61,338 nt of DNA from Thermoplasmatota archaeon (GTDB taxonomy: Archaea; Thermoplasmatota; E2; DHVEG-1; B18-G2), in the NCBI GenBank assembly GCA_029259115.1, contig JAPDJO010000051.1, forward strand, positions 1 through 61,338, in the 5' to 3' direction. Positions 17,874 to 26,204 of this stretch are shown here, piece by piece. The position numbers and the translations under genes are program-made. The notes beneath the pieces were generated by a model. The model was not told where the DNA came from, did not search any database, and saw only the letters and a list, made by a program, of their open reading frames with translations. Position 1 is the stretch's first letter. Each line of letters begins with the position of its first letter.

Positions 17874-18110
17874 ATGAAGATACCTGAGAGTGAGTTGAGA
17901 GGAAAAACTGTAATGACTGAGGGTGGTTTACTAATAGGGATACTAAGGAACATAACCATGGATCAGAGGACGGGAGAACTGAAGAATCTCTTAGTAGAAC
18001 CTTCTGAGGACATTGACACTAGATTATATCATCTAGATGAAAAAGGACATATAGTTCTAGACTTTGACTCTGTGAAGTCTGTAAAGGATGTTGTTATTGT
18101 TAAAGATTGA
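17874..18110 (+). CDS. PRC-barrel domain protein
   Basis: The 78-residue protein is a single PRC-barrel: LRGKTVMTEGGLLIGILRNITMDQRTGELKNLLVEP, typical of small archaeal PRC proteins. GAGGTGG at 17862-17868 is its ribosome-binding site. Family members are found beside cell-division and RNA-processing genes in archaea, and some (CdpB) are division proteins, but a role here cannot be assigned. It is followed by a T-rich stretch and the proposed replication origin. Confidence 0.85.
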   Translation: MKIPESELRGKTVMTEGGLLIGILRNITMDQRTGELKNLLVEPSEDIDTRLYHLDEKGHIVLDFDSVKSVKDVVIVKD

Positions 18111-18145
18111 TTTCTGATTTTTATCTTTTAATTTTTAAGAGTTTG
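18111..18145 (+). terminator. Oligo-T transcription terminator after the PRC-barrel gene
   Basis: Directly after the stop codon the coding strand runs through several T tracts (TTTCTGATTTTTATCTTTTAATTTTT). Archaeal RNA polymerase terminates intrinsically on such U-rich tracts without a hairpin. Confidence 0.45.
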
Positions 18146-18153
18146 AGGGGAGA

Positions 18154-18175
18154 GACCCCTTTATTTCGTGTGGAA
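18154..18175 (-). promoter_or_regulatory. ORB element, left copy
   Basis: Read on the reverse strand: TTCCACAC GAAATAAAGGGGTC. It differs from the right copy at two positions only. The G run points away from the AT-rich core, as expected for Orc1/Cdc6-binding ORBs flanking an unwinding element. Confidence 0.78.
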
Positions 18176-18264
18176 ATTATAATCTTCTATACTCCAGAAA
18201 TTTTTATTTTATTATTTTTATTAATCTATATCTCAAACTTTTAGCTTTTAATCAGTTTTAAGAC

Positions 18265-18286
18265 TTCCACAAGAAACAAAGGGGTC
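18265..18286 (+). promoter_or_regulatory. ORB element, right copy
   Basis: Reads TTCCACAA GAAACAAAGGGGTC on the forward strand, an inverted match (20 of 22) to 18154-18175. It fits the known archaeal ORB pattern of a TTCCA-type dyad arm plus G-string. Confidence 0.78.
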
Positions 18287-18409
18287 CCCGCTTGGAAAAA
18301 TTTAGACAATGATTAATAGAACAGCCACAAAATATTTACACTTCCAATTTATTTAAAAAACCAACATCCGGGGTTTTTGTTTACCTTGGGTGTGAAGGAG
18401 GAGATAAAC

Positions 18410-19600
18410 GTGAGAGGAAAGATATGGATGTGTTTGATAATTTGTTTGCTTTTTGCTGGCAATGTTCTAGCCCTATCAAATAACTCAAATAATATAAGTG
18501 GAAAAGTTGTTGCCAGAATAACATATAGAAGTAATGTACGTTCTATACAGACTCTACAACCAATAGTTGTCATAACACAACCACAAGACGGAGCAGTTGT
18601 TACGGATCCCCATCTTGTGGTTCGTGGATATGCTATGGATGAAGCTGGGATGAATTACTGGGAATGGGAATGGCACTGGAAGGGAGGTTCATATAGCAAT
18701 AGCTCATATTTTCAAATCGCTGAATATGTTGAATTCAGAATAGACATATATGGACTGCATTCTGGATGGAACCTAATCATAGTTAGATTTAAAAACATAT
18801 ATGGCGCCATCGGCGAGGACTCGGTAAATGTTACATATAATCCACCAAACAATCCACCAAATAAACCTTCCAAGCCAGAAGGTCCAAATAAAGGGAAAGT
18901 TAAGGAAACACTATATTTCAATACGGTTACAACAGATCCAGATGGTGATTCGCTGGAATATCTGATTGACTGGGGAGATGGTACCAACACAGGATGGCTT
19001 GGTCCGATTACTTCAGGCACTCCATTTGAAACATTCCATGCGTGGGATGAGCCTGGTACATATGCAGTCAGAGCAAAGGCGAGAGACATTCCATACCTAG
19101 AAGAGAGCGAATGGTCGGACACTCTGATTGTAACCATCGTTAGTGAAGGTAATAATCCTCCTTCAAAACCAGATAGACCGCAAGGCCCAACTAATGGTAT
19201 GATAGGCGTTACATATACCTATTCCTCACGTTCTGTAGATCCTGACGAAGACCAGATATATTATCTATTCGATTGGGGTGATGGTAGCAACTCAGGATGG
19301 ATAGGACCTTTTGAGTCTGGCCAGGTTGCCAGCGCCTCCCACAAGTGGAGCAAGGTAGGATTCTATCAGGTAAAGGTTAAAGCAAAGGACACTGAGGGAA
19401 AAGAAAGCGAGTGGTCGGATCCTCTACCCATAACTATGCCAAAGAGTAAAAATATCAAAGAAAGATACCATGGGGGACAGATATTCCAATTACCAATTTT
19501 AAGCCGCCTCAAACTATTCAAAACACCTACTTTCATGTATTTTAGAACTTTATTCAGCCCTATTATAGGTATGAAAAACTATAAACAAAAACTGATATGA
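18410..19600 (+). CDS. Secreted protein with tandem PKD-like domains
   Basis: From GTG 18410, preceded by the strong site AAGGAGGAG (18395-18403), the protein is 396 residues with a clear signal peptide (WMCLIICLLFAGNVLALS). Residues about 45-140 are an Ig-like domain (VVITQPQDGAVVTDPHLVVRGYAMDE). Two PKD-type repeats follow, each with PPxKPxxPxGP, DPDxD, then IDWGDGTNTGWLGP or FDWGDGSNSGWIGP, and KAKDxExSEWSDPL. The tail is basic without a PGF-type anchor. It presumably acts outside the cell in adhesion or as an extracellular binding protein. It sits between the origin and cdc6, an unusual place for a surface protein. Confidence 0.82.
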   Translation: MRGKIWMCLIICLLFAGNVLALSNNSNNISGKVVARITYRSNVRSIQTLQPIVVITQPQDGAVVTDPHLVVRGYAMDEAGMNYWEWEWHWKGGSYSNSSYFQIAEYVEFRIDIYGLHSGWNLIIVRFKNIYGAIGEDSVNVTYNPPNNPPNKPSKPEGPNKGKVKETLYFNTVTTDPDGDSLEYLIDWGDGTNTGWLGPITSGTPFETFHAWDEPGTYAVRAKARDIPYLEESEWSDTLIVTIVSEGNNPPSKPDRPQGPTNGMIGVTYTYSSRSVDPDEDQIYYLFDWGDGSNSGWIGPFESGQVASASHKWSKVGFYQVKVKAKDTEGKESEWSDPLPITMPKSKNIKERYHGGQIFQLPILSRLKLFKTPTFMYFRTLFSPIIGMKNYKQKLI

Positions 19601-19670
19601 AAAAACACTGAATCAACAAAATTAAAAACTAAAAACACATAACGAAAATTCCACGCGGGGAGGATCAATT

Positions 19671-20912
19671 ATGGTATCTGATGTATTTGACTCTCTCTTA
19701 GAAAAAAGCTCACTTTTTATCAATAGAGAAGTCTTAAGACCAACCTATACCCCAGAGGTTTTGCCTCACAGAGAAAAAGAAATAGAAAATCTTGCTCAGA
19801 TATTTTTACCAGCTCTGAGAGGAGAGGCACCGTCAAACGTGTTCATATATGGCAAAACAGGCACGGGAAAAACAGCTGTAACTAAGTATGTTGGAAAACA
19901 GCTTATAAAGAAGGGAGAAGAAAGAAAAGTCAATGTAAATTTCATATACATGAATTGTGAGGTTGTTGACACTCACTATAGACTTTTACAGAATATAGCA
20001 AATCACATCATAGATAGGTGGGAAGACAGGATACCATTTACAGGTTTACCAACAGATGAAGTATATGCAAGATTAACAAAGGCTATGGATGAAAAGGGAG
20101 GAGTTACTATAGTTGTCCTAGATGAAATTGACAAACTTAAGGGAGACGAAGCTCTCTACACTCTAACAAGAATAAACTCAGATCTATCGAGAGCTAAAGT
20201 CTCGTTGGTAGGTATATCAAACGATTTAAAATTCACAGAATTTCTCGATCCGAGAGTAAAATCATCTCTCGGAGAAGAAAATATGGTATTTTATCCTTAT
20301 GATGCAAGGCAACTTCAAGATATATTAGAACATAGGGCAAAGAAAGCCTTCAAGCCAGATGCTTTAGCTTCATCTGTAATACCATTATGCGCCGCCTTAG
20401 CTGCGCAGGAGCATGGAGATGCGAGAAGAGCCCTCGATTTATTGAGGGTATCCGCTGAGCTGGCAGAGAGAGAAAAAGCTGCAAAGGTTACTGAAAAACA
20501 TGTTAGAAAAGCTTTACATAAGATAGAACTCGATCATATTACAGAGGTCATTAAGACGTTGCCTTTACAGTCAAAAATCCTTCTCCTAGCTATAGTGAGA
20601 GAGGAAAGAGAAAAGAAGGCAACAGGTCTTAAGCCAAGCATGACAACAGGAGAGGTTTATGAGAGATACAAGCAACTCTCTAAGAAGTTGAAGATAGAGA
20701 GCTTAACACAAAGAAGAATAGCAGATCTTATATCAGAACTGGATATGCTCGGTATAATAACTGCAAGGGTGATATCAAAAGGGAGATATGGAAGAACTAG
20801 AGAAATAGAGTTATCCACGCCATCAAGTGAGATAATAAGAATCCTCCAGGATGATGATACAGTGAATCCTCTTATTCTCTATGGAGGAAGGGGACAAACA
20901 AGACTAATTTAG
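19671..20912 (+). CDS. cdc6: Orc1/Cdc6 replication initiator
   Basis: The 413-residue AAA+ initiator binds ORB elements and loads the MCM helicase. Walker A is YGKTGTGKTAVTKYV (about residues 60-74), Walker B VVLDEIDKLKG (about 157-167), sensor 1 VSLVGISNDLKF and sensor 2 EHGDARRALDLLRV. The C-terminal 120 residues are the winged-helix DNA-binding domain. GAGGATC at 19660-19666 is the ribosome-binding site. Its stop overlaps by 4 bases the end of the convergent permease gene. Confidence 0.96.
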   Translation: MVSDVFDSLLEKSSLFINREVLRPTYTPEVLPHREKEIENLAQIFLPALRGEAPSNVFIYGKTGTGKTAVTKYVGKQLIKKGEERKVNVNFIYMNCEVVDTHYRLLQNIANHIIDRWEDRIPFTGLPTDEVYARLTKAMDEKGGVTIVVLDEIDKLKGDEALYTLTRINSDLSRAKVSLVGISNDLKFTEFLDPRVKSSLGEENMVFYPYDARQLQDILEHRAKKAFKPDALASSVIPLCAALAAQEHGDARRALDLLRVSAELAEREKAAKVTEKHVRKALHKIELDHITEVIKTLPLQSKILLLAIVREEREKKATGLKPSMTTGEVYERYKQLSKKLKIESLTQRRIADLISELDMLGIITARVISKGRYGRTREIELSTPSSEIIRILQDDDTVNPLILYGGRGQTRLI

Positions 20913-22351
20913 AGAGACATCTCTCCTCTCCTTAGTGCCTCTACAGGAGGAAGCATGGCGGCTCTTTTAGCAGGAATCGATGCAGCCAATATGGACAATA
21001 CAACAGGAAGAACTACAGCTATTACAACTGTAAACCAGTTGACAACAAAACCGATTCTGAGTTGAGTTCCTGCTATAAACTTCATACTCACTCCATACCA
21101 GTTAACTATATTCATAACCAGTATCGCTAGGAATATACCGAGAACTCCTGAGATAAAACCGATAAACATCCCTTGATACAGAAATATTTTGAAAATAACC
21201 CTATCCCTTGCGCCAAAAGCTTTCAATGAACCTATCTCTCGCATCTTTCTTATTATTATCGAATCCATGACATACTTTATTGCTGCGCCGCACAGAAGAA
21301 GAGTAACTCCCATACTACCCCATAGAAGAATTGTTACGACATCTTGCATGGAGCCAGCACCATAGACTAGCAAATCATGCCATGAAAAAACCTTTAGATC
21401 TGGTACCACAGACTGAACCTTTTTCTTGACCTCTTCAGAATGTCCGATGGGATCGAGAGACACCGGTGGTGGGGGAGCTTTAACTATAATCGCATCTCCC
21501 ATATTTCTATCTATCTTTATAGGATTAAAGCCCTGAAAACTCCCTATTCCAGGGATATTCCAGCTTTTACCTTCTATTTCTCCATAGCACTTTATCTCTC
21601 TAAGAGAATCTGCTGGAATAAACCATATCATGGCATCTATGGTTGGGGTTCCGCTCTCGTAAAGCCCTATAATCTTCACCCTAACGCTTGCATAGTTTGT
21701 TCCTCTGGCTGCGGCGCTTATATATAGATCTAGCTCTTTTCCAACAGCTATAACAGATGGGTGAACCTTCGCTGCCGCTGCACCGACTATAACAGGATAA
21801 GGCTCATCTTTCTTTAACAATCTCTGACCGGAACCATATACTATGTCTGGTAGATATCCGGGTCCTTTCACTTTTATGTACAGAGGAGTATGTCCTCTGA
21901 GAATAGGATCATCTTCTCTAAAAAATCTCCCAGCCACTATCTTCTTCTTTAATTCTTCAACCATGACATCATTGTTTATATCTATGCCCTGCAGAGTGCA
22001 ACCATCTGCAGATTCATTCTTGGCTCCTATGCCATATGTTGCTTGAGCTGTGACCCTAACAGACGCTTTATATCCGGGTAATCTCTCTTCTATCAAACGA
22101 GCAATTTCGCCTGCATTTTCTATAGTTGTTTCGGTTCCATAGAGATCCCTTACATCACAATCTGGATTTGTTATGATCGCATCAGATGTAATATTTTTTA
22201 CAGTTTCATTCACAACTTGCATCATGTAATTTATGTAGGCATTCTCAAGAAGAAATGAGGCCATAGTCAAGGCTATAACAAATATTATTACCGTATAGAT
22301 CAACTTGTGCTCTTTTATTTCACTCCATGCGAAGCTTTTGCTTATACTCAT
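20909..22351 (-). CDS. ABC transporter permease, MacB/FtsX type
   Basis: The 480-residue protein has an N-terminal transmembrane helix (about residues 17-37), a large extracytoplasmic MacB-like domain (about 45-335) and three C-terminal helices forming the FtsX core (VTILLWGSMGVTLLLCGAA, MFIGFISGVLGIFLAILVM, WFTVVIAVVLPVVLSILAA) ending in PAKRAAMLPPVEALRRGE, a signature of this family. Such exporters handle lipoproteins, peptides or drugs without moving solute through a channel. The start overlaps the ATPase stop (ATGA), so the two form one transporter. Confidence 0.9.
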   Translation of the reverse strand: MSISKSFAWSEIKEHKLIYTVIIFVIALTMASFLLENAYINYMMQVVNETVKNITSDAIITNPDCDVRDLYGTETTIENAGEIARLIEERLPGYKASVRVTAQATYGIGAKNESADGCTLQGIDINNDVMVEELKKKIVAGRFFREDDPILRGHTPLYIKVKGPGYLPDIVYGSGQRLLKKDEPYPVIVGAAAAKVHPSVIAVGKELDLYISAAARGTNYASVRVKIIGLYESGTPTIDAMIWFIPADSLREIKCYGEIEGKSWNIPGIGSFQGFNPIKIDRNMGDAIIVKAPPPPVSLDPIGHSEEVKKKVQSVVPDLKVFSWHDLLVYGAGSMQDVVTILLWGSMGVTLLLCGAAIKYVMDSIIIRKMREIGSLKAFGARDRVIFKIFLYQGMFIGFISGVLGIFLAILVMNIVNWYGVSMKFIAGTQLRIGFVVNWFTVVIAVVLPVVLSILAASIPAKRAAMLPPVEALRRGEMSL

Positions 22352-23046
22352 CTTATCCTCCTATCAGACTTTATGGAACCATCAACTATTTCTATACGTC
22401 TTCTTCCATACTTTGCTATATCTGGATCATGCGATACAAAAACAATCGTAACTCCTTTATCTTTATTCATTTCTTTCAAGAGGTCCATTATTTCCTTGCT
22501 ACTCTCTGTATCAAGAGCTCCAGTTGGCTCATCAGCGAGCATTATTATCGGATCGTTTATTAGAGCCCTAGCAATAGCTACTCTTTGTTGTTCTCCACCT
22601 GATAGATGCACACCTCTATGCTCAGCTCTATGTTCTATACCAACCTCACGGAGAAGCTGCATAGCCTTCTTCTTTAACTCTTCTTTTTTCCTTCCTATTA
22701 TAAGACCAGGAAGTATAACATTCTCAAGAACTGTTAATCTAGGTATGAGATTGTAACTTTGGAAGACAAAACCAATCTTCTTACCCCTTAGGAGAGCAAC
22801 ATCTTTGCCAGTTATCTCAGATGTATCTTTTCCTTCAATGAATATCTTACCATTTGTTGGCCTATCTAGAAGGCCCATACAGTGCAGAAGGGTAGACTTC
22901 CCAGATCCAGAAGGACCTGTTATCGCTATAAACTCCCCAGGATATATTTTAAGAGAAACATCATTCAGTGCAATAACTTTAGAGTCATAACCTTCGTAAA
23001 TCTTTGTCACATGTGCAAATTCGATTATTGGATCACTTTTTACCAT
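22348..23046 (-). CDS. ABC transporter ATP-binding protein, LolD/MacB type
   Basis: The 232-residue ATPase carries Walker A GPSGSGKST (about residues 40-48), Q-loop GFVFQSYNLIP, the signature LSGGEQQRVAIARAL, Walker B IIMLADEPTGALD and the switch His in FVSHDPDIA. The LolD-like ADEPTGALDTESS form and coupling to the FtsX-type permease set the subfamily. A TATA box lies just upstream, so the exporter has its own near-leaderless promoter besides possible read-through from the regulator genes. Confidence 0.94.
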   Translation of the reverse strand: MVKSDPIIEFAHVTKIYEGYDSKVIALNDVSLKIYPGEFIAITGPSGSGKSTLLHCMGLLDRPTNGKIFIEGKDTSEITGKDVALLRGKKIGFVFQSYNLIPRLTVLENVILPGLIIGRKKEELKKKAMQLLREVGIEHRAEHRGVHLSGGEQQRVAIARALINDPIIMLADEPTGALDTESSKEIMDLLKEMNKDKGVTIVFVSHDPDIAKYGRRRIEIVDGSIKSDRRIR

Positions 23047-23070
23047 GATGTAAATAATATAGATAAACCT

Positions 23071-23081
23071 CTATATAAATT
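23071..23081 (-). promoter_or_regulatory. TATA box of the ABC exporter operon
   Basis: Read on the reverse strand as ATTTATATAG, 25-35 bases before ATG 23046; transcription would start almost at the start codon. Confidence 0.5.
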
Positions 23082-23085
23082 GAAT

Positions 23086-23373
23086 TTATGTGTAAAAGCC
23101 AGGTAGGTTTTCCTCATCATCCTTTTTCTTCTTCTCTTTCTTTTCGGAAATGACGTCTATAGCTAGGATAACCTGTAGGGGAATAATTCTCAGCGTTTTC
23201 TTCTTCCCTTTATTTTGCTCAATACATAACCCTACCTCATCTAACCCAAGTGTTGCAAACCCTTTGAATACACCTTCTGTTTCTATCACAGAGTCTTTTG
23301 CTCCTATAGATATAATTCTATATCTAGATCCTTCTGTTAGTCTCCATCCCTTCTTTTTTTCCACAAAAATCAC
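23086..23373 (-). CDS. Small beta-rich protein with Lys-rich tail, function unknown
   Basis: The 95-residue product has short alternating hydrophobic strands (SRYRIISIGAKDSVIETEGVFKGFATLGLDEVGLCIEQ, LRIIPLQVILAIDVI) that suggest a small Sm- or SH3-like barrel, followed by a highly charged tail (EKKEKKKKDDEEN). It is translationally coupled to the winged-helix regulator upstream (4-base overlap), so it may work with that regulator. No enzyme motif is seen. Confidence 0.65.
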   Translation of the reverse strand: MIFVEKKKGWRLTEGSRYRIISIGAKDSVIETEGVFKGFATLGLDEVGLCIEQNKGKKKTLRIIPLQVILAIDVISEKKEKKKKDDEENLPGFYT

Positions 23374-23798
23374 CTCTCCTCTAGCAACCTCTGTATATGT
23401 TCTACGGTTTTGCTATAATTTTCTAAAGCCACTTTTACATGAGCTTCAACAAAGTTCCAAGCCTTTGCAAAGTTACCGTACCTTAGTCTATAAGCTTTTT
23501 TGCTCTGTCCAGTTTCATCTGTAACCTGAACATCTTCTAAGATATCTAAACCCTTGAGCTTATTAAGATGCCTGTATATTGTGGGCTTAGAAACTTTCAA
23601 TTGGTTTGCTATCTCCTCGACCATCCATGCTTTCGTAGGATGCTTTAAGAAAAAGTCAAAGAATATCTTGAAAGGAATATCAGGATCTGCACCTTTTGAT
23701 AGGTATCCTATCTGATAAAGGAACATCTTGGTTGCTCTCTCCAAATCGTTCTCCCCTGTCAAAGGAGTGTTACTCACTATTCTAATTTCAAAGGACAT
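23370..23798 (-). CDS. Winged-helix transcriptional regulator
   Basis: From ATG 23798 the protein is 142 residues. The HTH is WMVEEIANQLKVSKPTIYRHLNKLKGLDIL with a following wing (VQVTDETGQSKKAYRLRY), ArsR/TrmB-like. The C-terminal helix (VEAHVKVALENYSKTVEHIQRLL) may dimerise. The start at 23798 is favoured over 23819 because the TATA box at 23819-23829 would place the transcription start at about 23798, giving a leaderless message. It heads the regulator, barrel protein and ABC exporter run, and so probably controls the exporter. Confidence 0.8.
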   Translation of the reverse strand: MSFEIRIVSNTPLTGENDLERATKMFLYQIGYLSKGADPDIPFKIFFDFFLKHPTKAWMVEEIANQLKVSKPTIYRHLNKLKGLDILEDVQVTDETGQSKKAYRLRYGNFAKAWNFVEAHVKVALENYSKTVEHIQRLLEER

Positions 23799-23818
23799 AC
23801 GGTTTTGGCATATATACA

Positions 23819-23829
23819 AAATTTATAAA
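23819..23829 (-). promoter_or_regulatory. TATA box of the winged-helix regulator gene
   Basis: CTTTATAAATT on the reverse strand. Its spacing sets ATG 23798 as a leaderless start. Confidence 0.55.
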
Positions 23830-23854
23830 GATTTTCGATTTACATAGAAAAAAC

Positions 23855-25633
23855 CTAAACTTTATTTTCCCTCAAAACCAAAACAACAGCAAAGATAACT
23901 AGGAGGAATAAAGATACCACAATCAAGATTGCATAGTCAATCTTTTCTCGATCATGTTTTGGTTCTTTTTCATATTCGCCCGACAGGAAGGCGTATATCT
24001 TTGAGAAACCCTGTTTGAAATTACCCTCCTCCATCTCTTTCACTCCACTTTCAAAAAACTCGAATCTGTCATCACTCAGATTTCCAGTAACTTTCAATTC
24101 CTCAAACCTCAACCTAGCTATGCTTTTTGCTATCTCGCCGAGCAACTCCAAATCTTTCTTGTCTAAATCATCTGAAAGAGCTAAAAATTTTGATATACTC
24201 GATCTGTAATCTTTACCCCATATTATAGGAATGACTTTTTCTTTCTCTCTTAGAGAAACAATAAACAACTCGGTTAGATACGCTTGTCTTTGCAGTTCGA
24301 GATCGATATTTGTAAGAAAATCGGAAGGATCTTCCCCCTTTTCAATCAGACTCCTCGCTATTTTTTCAGCTTTCTCTACTTCGCTTATAAAAATATCTTC
24401 AACCTTGCTGGCATAACTTGAAAATCCACCATGCCCAAAGAGATTCAAAATCTTTCTCGCAAGTTTTGCAGCATCTCCGTTTTCATAGGGATCCAAGATT
24501 TCTTTGCAACATATGTGTACAGGGATGTAGATGGATGAACACTGATCAGGAGCAAACCACATGCAACTCAGATACTCGTAATGTCTGTAAGGAATTTTAC
24601 ATATGGCTGTAGCTTTATTGAATCTCTCGCACATCCCTCTGATACCTTTGATATCATCGACATGCAACCTAGATAGATTCATCAAATCCTTTACATCTAT
24701 CTTCCCATACCTTTCCTTTAATCTATCAAGAATCTCCTTTTCCCACACTTTGTACTTATAGCAAACTCGTAGATCCACTCTCTTTCCATCTATCCTCAAA
24801 ACCTCTATCCAGAATGGATCAACAAGTTTACCCTCTTTTACTTTGATAAATACATCTTTCCCTAGAGGCCATAGTTTTACATATACTCCGTTCTTCTCTA
24901 TGTCTACCACTTTTATGCCAAGAACACCTCCCAATCTAACGATCGATCCTTTCCTAACGAATCTTTCTTTTTCAAGATCGAAAGATTTTGAGATGAACGC
25001 TCTTCTAATCAACCTATACTTCCACAGATCCTTCGGGTAATTTGACATGACTAAGATGTCTTTTATCTCCTTTATGCTATATCTGGCAACATCTCCTTCC
25101 ATTACATAAGCCTTTCTTGGGCCAACAACAAAGAGATTCTCGGACACGCCAGGCGCATGCATATCTACGACCTCTTTTAGTAGATCTATAGCTTCATCTT
25201 CATCATCTGCAGACTGACATGCATATCTTATCCAGTCAAAATCATCCCAGGACGTTCTAAGAGGATTTATCCAATAAGATGGAGAATCAGCATCTCCATA
25301 CGCTATGCCAGCATCACTCAATGCTATTCCTGCTTTGACTATGTTTGGCGGAGCATCTCCTTCTGTCACTACTCCTATAAATTTATGCTCAACAATGTAT
25401 TCTTTCTCGTCTCCCTTAATATTTGGAAGGTGATATCTATACTTATATCCAGGATATACCATGCATAGAACTTGAGGTCCAGGTCTACTAGGATCTCTAA
25501 CTTTCATGAGTATGTTAAAATCCCCTGCTGTAGCATCACCCATAACAATTACATCTTTGCATGCCATTGATGACAAACTCGAGAACGGTAAAAGTAACAA
25601 AACTATCAAGGCAATCCAGTATTTCTTTTCCAC
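23855..25633 (-). CDS. Secreted membrane-anchored Ntn-hydrolase-like protein (C69/acyltransferase-type)
   Basis: The 592-residue protein starts with GTG, followed by a signal peptide (WIALIVLLLLPFSSLSSMA) ending directly before Cys25 in ACKDVIVMGDATAGDFNILMKVRD. A Cys exposed at a new N-terminus followed by this strand pattern is typical of peptidase C69 / penicillin-acylase-like Ntn hydrolases. The Ntn domain covers about residues 25-300, then a mostly helical part, and a single C-terminal transmembrane helix (YAILIVVSLFLLVIFAVVLVL) with a short basic end. It would act on the outer face of the membrane, as a dipeptidase or amidase. The family call rests on the N-terminal motif. Confidence 0.7.
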   Translation of the reverse strand: MEKKYWIALIVLLLLPFSSLSSMACKDVIVMGDATAGDFNILMKVRDPSRPGPQVLCMVYPGYKYRYHLPNIKGDEKEYIVEHKFIGVVTEGDAPPNIVKAGIALSDAGIAYGDADSPSYWINPLRTSWDDFDWIRYACQSADDEDEAIDLLKEVVDMHAPGVSENLFVVGPRKAYVMEGDVARYSIKEIKDILVMSNYPKDLWKYRLIRRAFISKSFDLEKERFVRKGSIVRLGGVLGIKVVDIEKNGVYVKLWPLGKDVFIKVKEGKLVDPFWIEVLRIDGKRVDLRVCYKYKVWEKEILDRLKERYGKIDVKDLMNLSRLHVDDIKGIRGMCERFNKATAICKIPYRHYEYLSCMWFAPDQCSSIYIPVHICCKEILDPYENGDAAKLARKILNLFGHGGFSSYASKVEDIFISEVEKAEKIARSLIEKGEDPSDFLTNIDLELQRQAYLTELFIVSLREKEKVIPIIWGKDYRSSISKFLALSDDLDKKDLELLGEIAKSIARLRFEELKVTGNLSDDRFEFFESGVKEMEEGNFKQGFSKIYAFLSGEYEKEPKHDREKIDYAILIVVSLFLLVIFAVVLVLRENKV

Positions 25634-25656
25634 AAAATCAATATTATGTTTATCTC

Positions 25657-25666
25657 GATATAAATA
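25657..25666 (-). promoter_or_regulatory. TATA box of the C69-like gene
   Basis: ATTTATATCG on the reverse strand, 24-33 bases ahead of GTG 25633, implying an almost leaderless message. Confidence 0.5.
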
Positions 25667-25709
25667 TTCTTGAAAAAGTTTTTAAAATGGCTACCATCTG
25701 CTCTTTACC

Positions 25710-26204
25710 ATGAAGATTAAAGGAAGAGCATGGAAGTTTGGAGACAACATAGATACTGATCAAATCTTTCCAGGAGCGTATCTCACATTGACAGATATAG
25801 AGGAGATGGGAAAGCATGCCATGGAAGGCGTTCCAGGAAGAGAGGATTTTGCCAGAAAGGTTAACAGAGGAGATATAATCGTTGCTGGGAAAAACTTCGG
25901 ATGTGGGTCTTCGAGGGAACAAGCACCTATAGCAATAAAAGGCTGTGGAATAAGCTTAGTTATAGCTAAAAGCTTTGCAAGAATCTTTTACAGAAACGCT
26001 GTGAACATAGGTCTTCCCATAATGGAATGCAAAGATATTGACAAGATAGATGATGGAGATATACTGGAAGTTGATTTAGAAAGTGGAGAGATAAGAGACA
26101 TAGATAAGAATATCACTCTGAAAGGATCATCAGTAACGAGCTTAGAATTCGAGATAATGAAGGCAGGGGGATTAATTCCTTATCTGAAGAACAAAGAGAA
26201 CTAA
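25710..26204 (+). CDS. leuD: 3-isopropylmalate dehydratase / homoaconitase small subunit
   Basis: The 164-residue swivel-domain subunit of an aconitase-family isomerase. It shows [23 protein letters not shown], the substrate-specificity loop, then [45 protein letters not shown], the diagnostic small-subunit block. The substrate loop YLTLTD is not the common YLRT, so leucine-pathway isomerase versus methanogen-type homoaconitase cannot be settled. The iron-sulfur large subunit gene is not adjacent. It diverges from the C69-like gene and converges with gcvH with a 4-base overlap. Confidence 0.9.
   Translation: MKIKGRAWKFGDNIDTDQIFPGAYLTLTDIEEMGKHAMEGVPGREDFARKVNRGDIIVAGKNFGCGSSREQAPIAIKGCGISLVIAKSFARIFYRNAVNIGLPIMECKDIDKIDDGDILEVDLESGEIRDIDKNITLKGSSVTSLEFEIMKAGGLIPYLKNKEN

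Larger units (their letters stand above)
18150..18300. other. Probable chromosomal replication origin (oriC)
   Basis: Two 22-base elements in inverted orientation, matching at 20 positions, flank about 90 bases of very A+T-rich DNA (18176-18264). The elements have the layout of archaeal origin recognition boxes (TTCCACA, GAAA, AAAGGGGTC with a G run at the end). An ORB pair around a duplex-unwinding region, upstream of an orc1/cdc6 gene, is the standard archaeal origin design. Here the initiator gene starts 1.4 kb downstream, with a secreted-protein gene in between. No other gene lies in 18111-18409. Confidence 0.8.

Noticed and set aside
18366-18390. Third ORB-like sequence (CGGGGTTTTTGTTTACC) beside the PKD gene
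   Set aside because: It shares only the TTTGTTT part; the G run has the wrong orientation relative to the dyad arm.
19650-19665. TTCCACGCGGGG just before cdc6 as an additional ORB
   Set aside because: It lacks the GAAA core between TTCCAC and the G run; GGGGAGG there also serves as ribosome-binding site.
20909-25633. MacB-like exporter and regulator as a bacteriocin-type system
   Set aside because: No small precursor peptide or processing enzyme is nearby; the exporter is of a common type.
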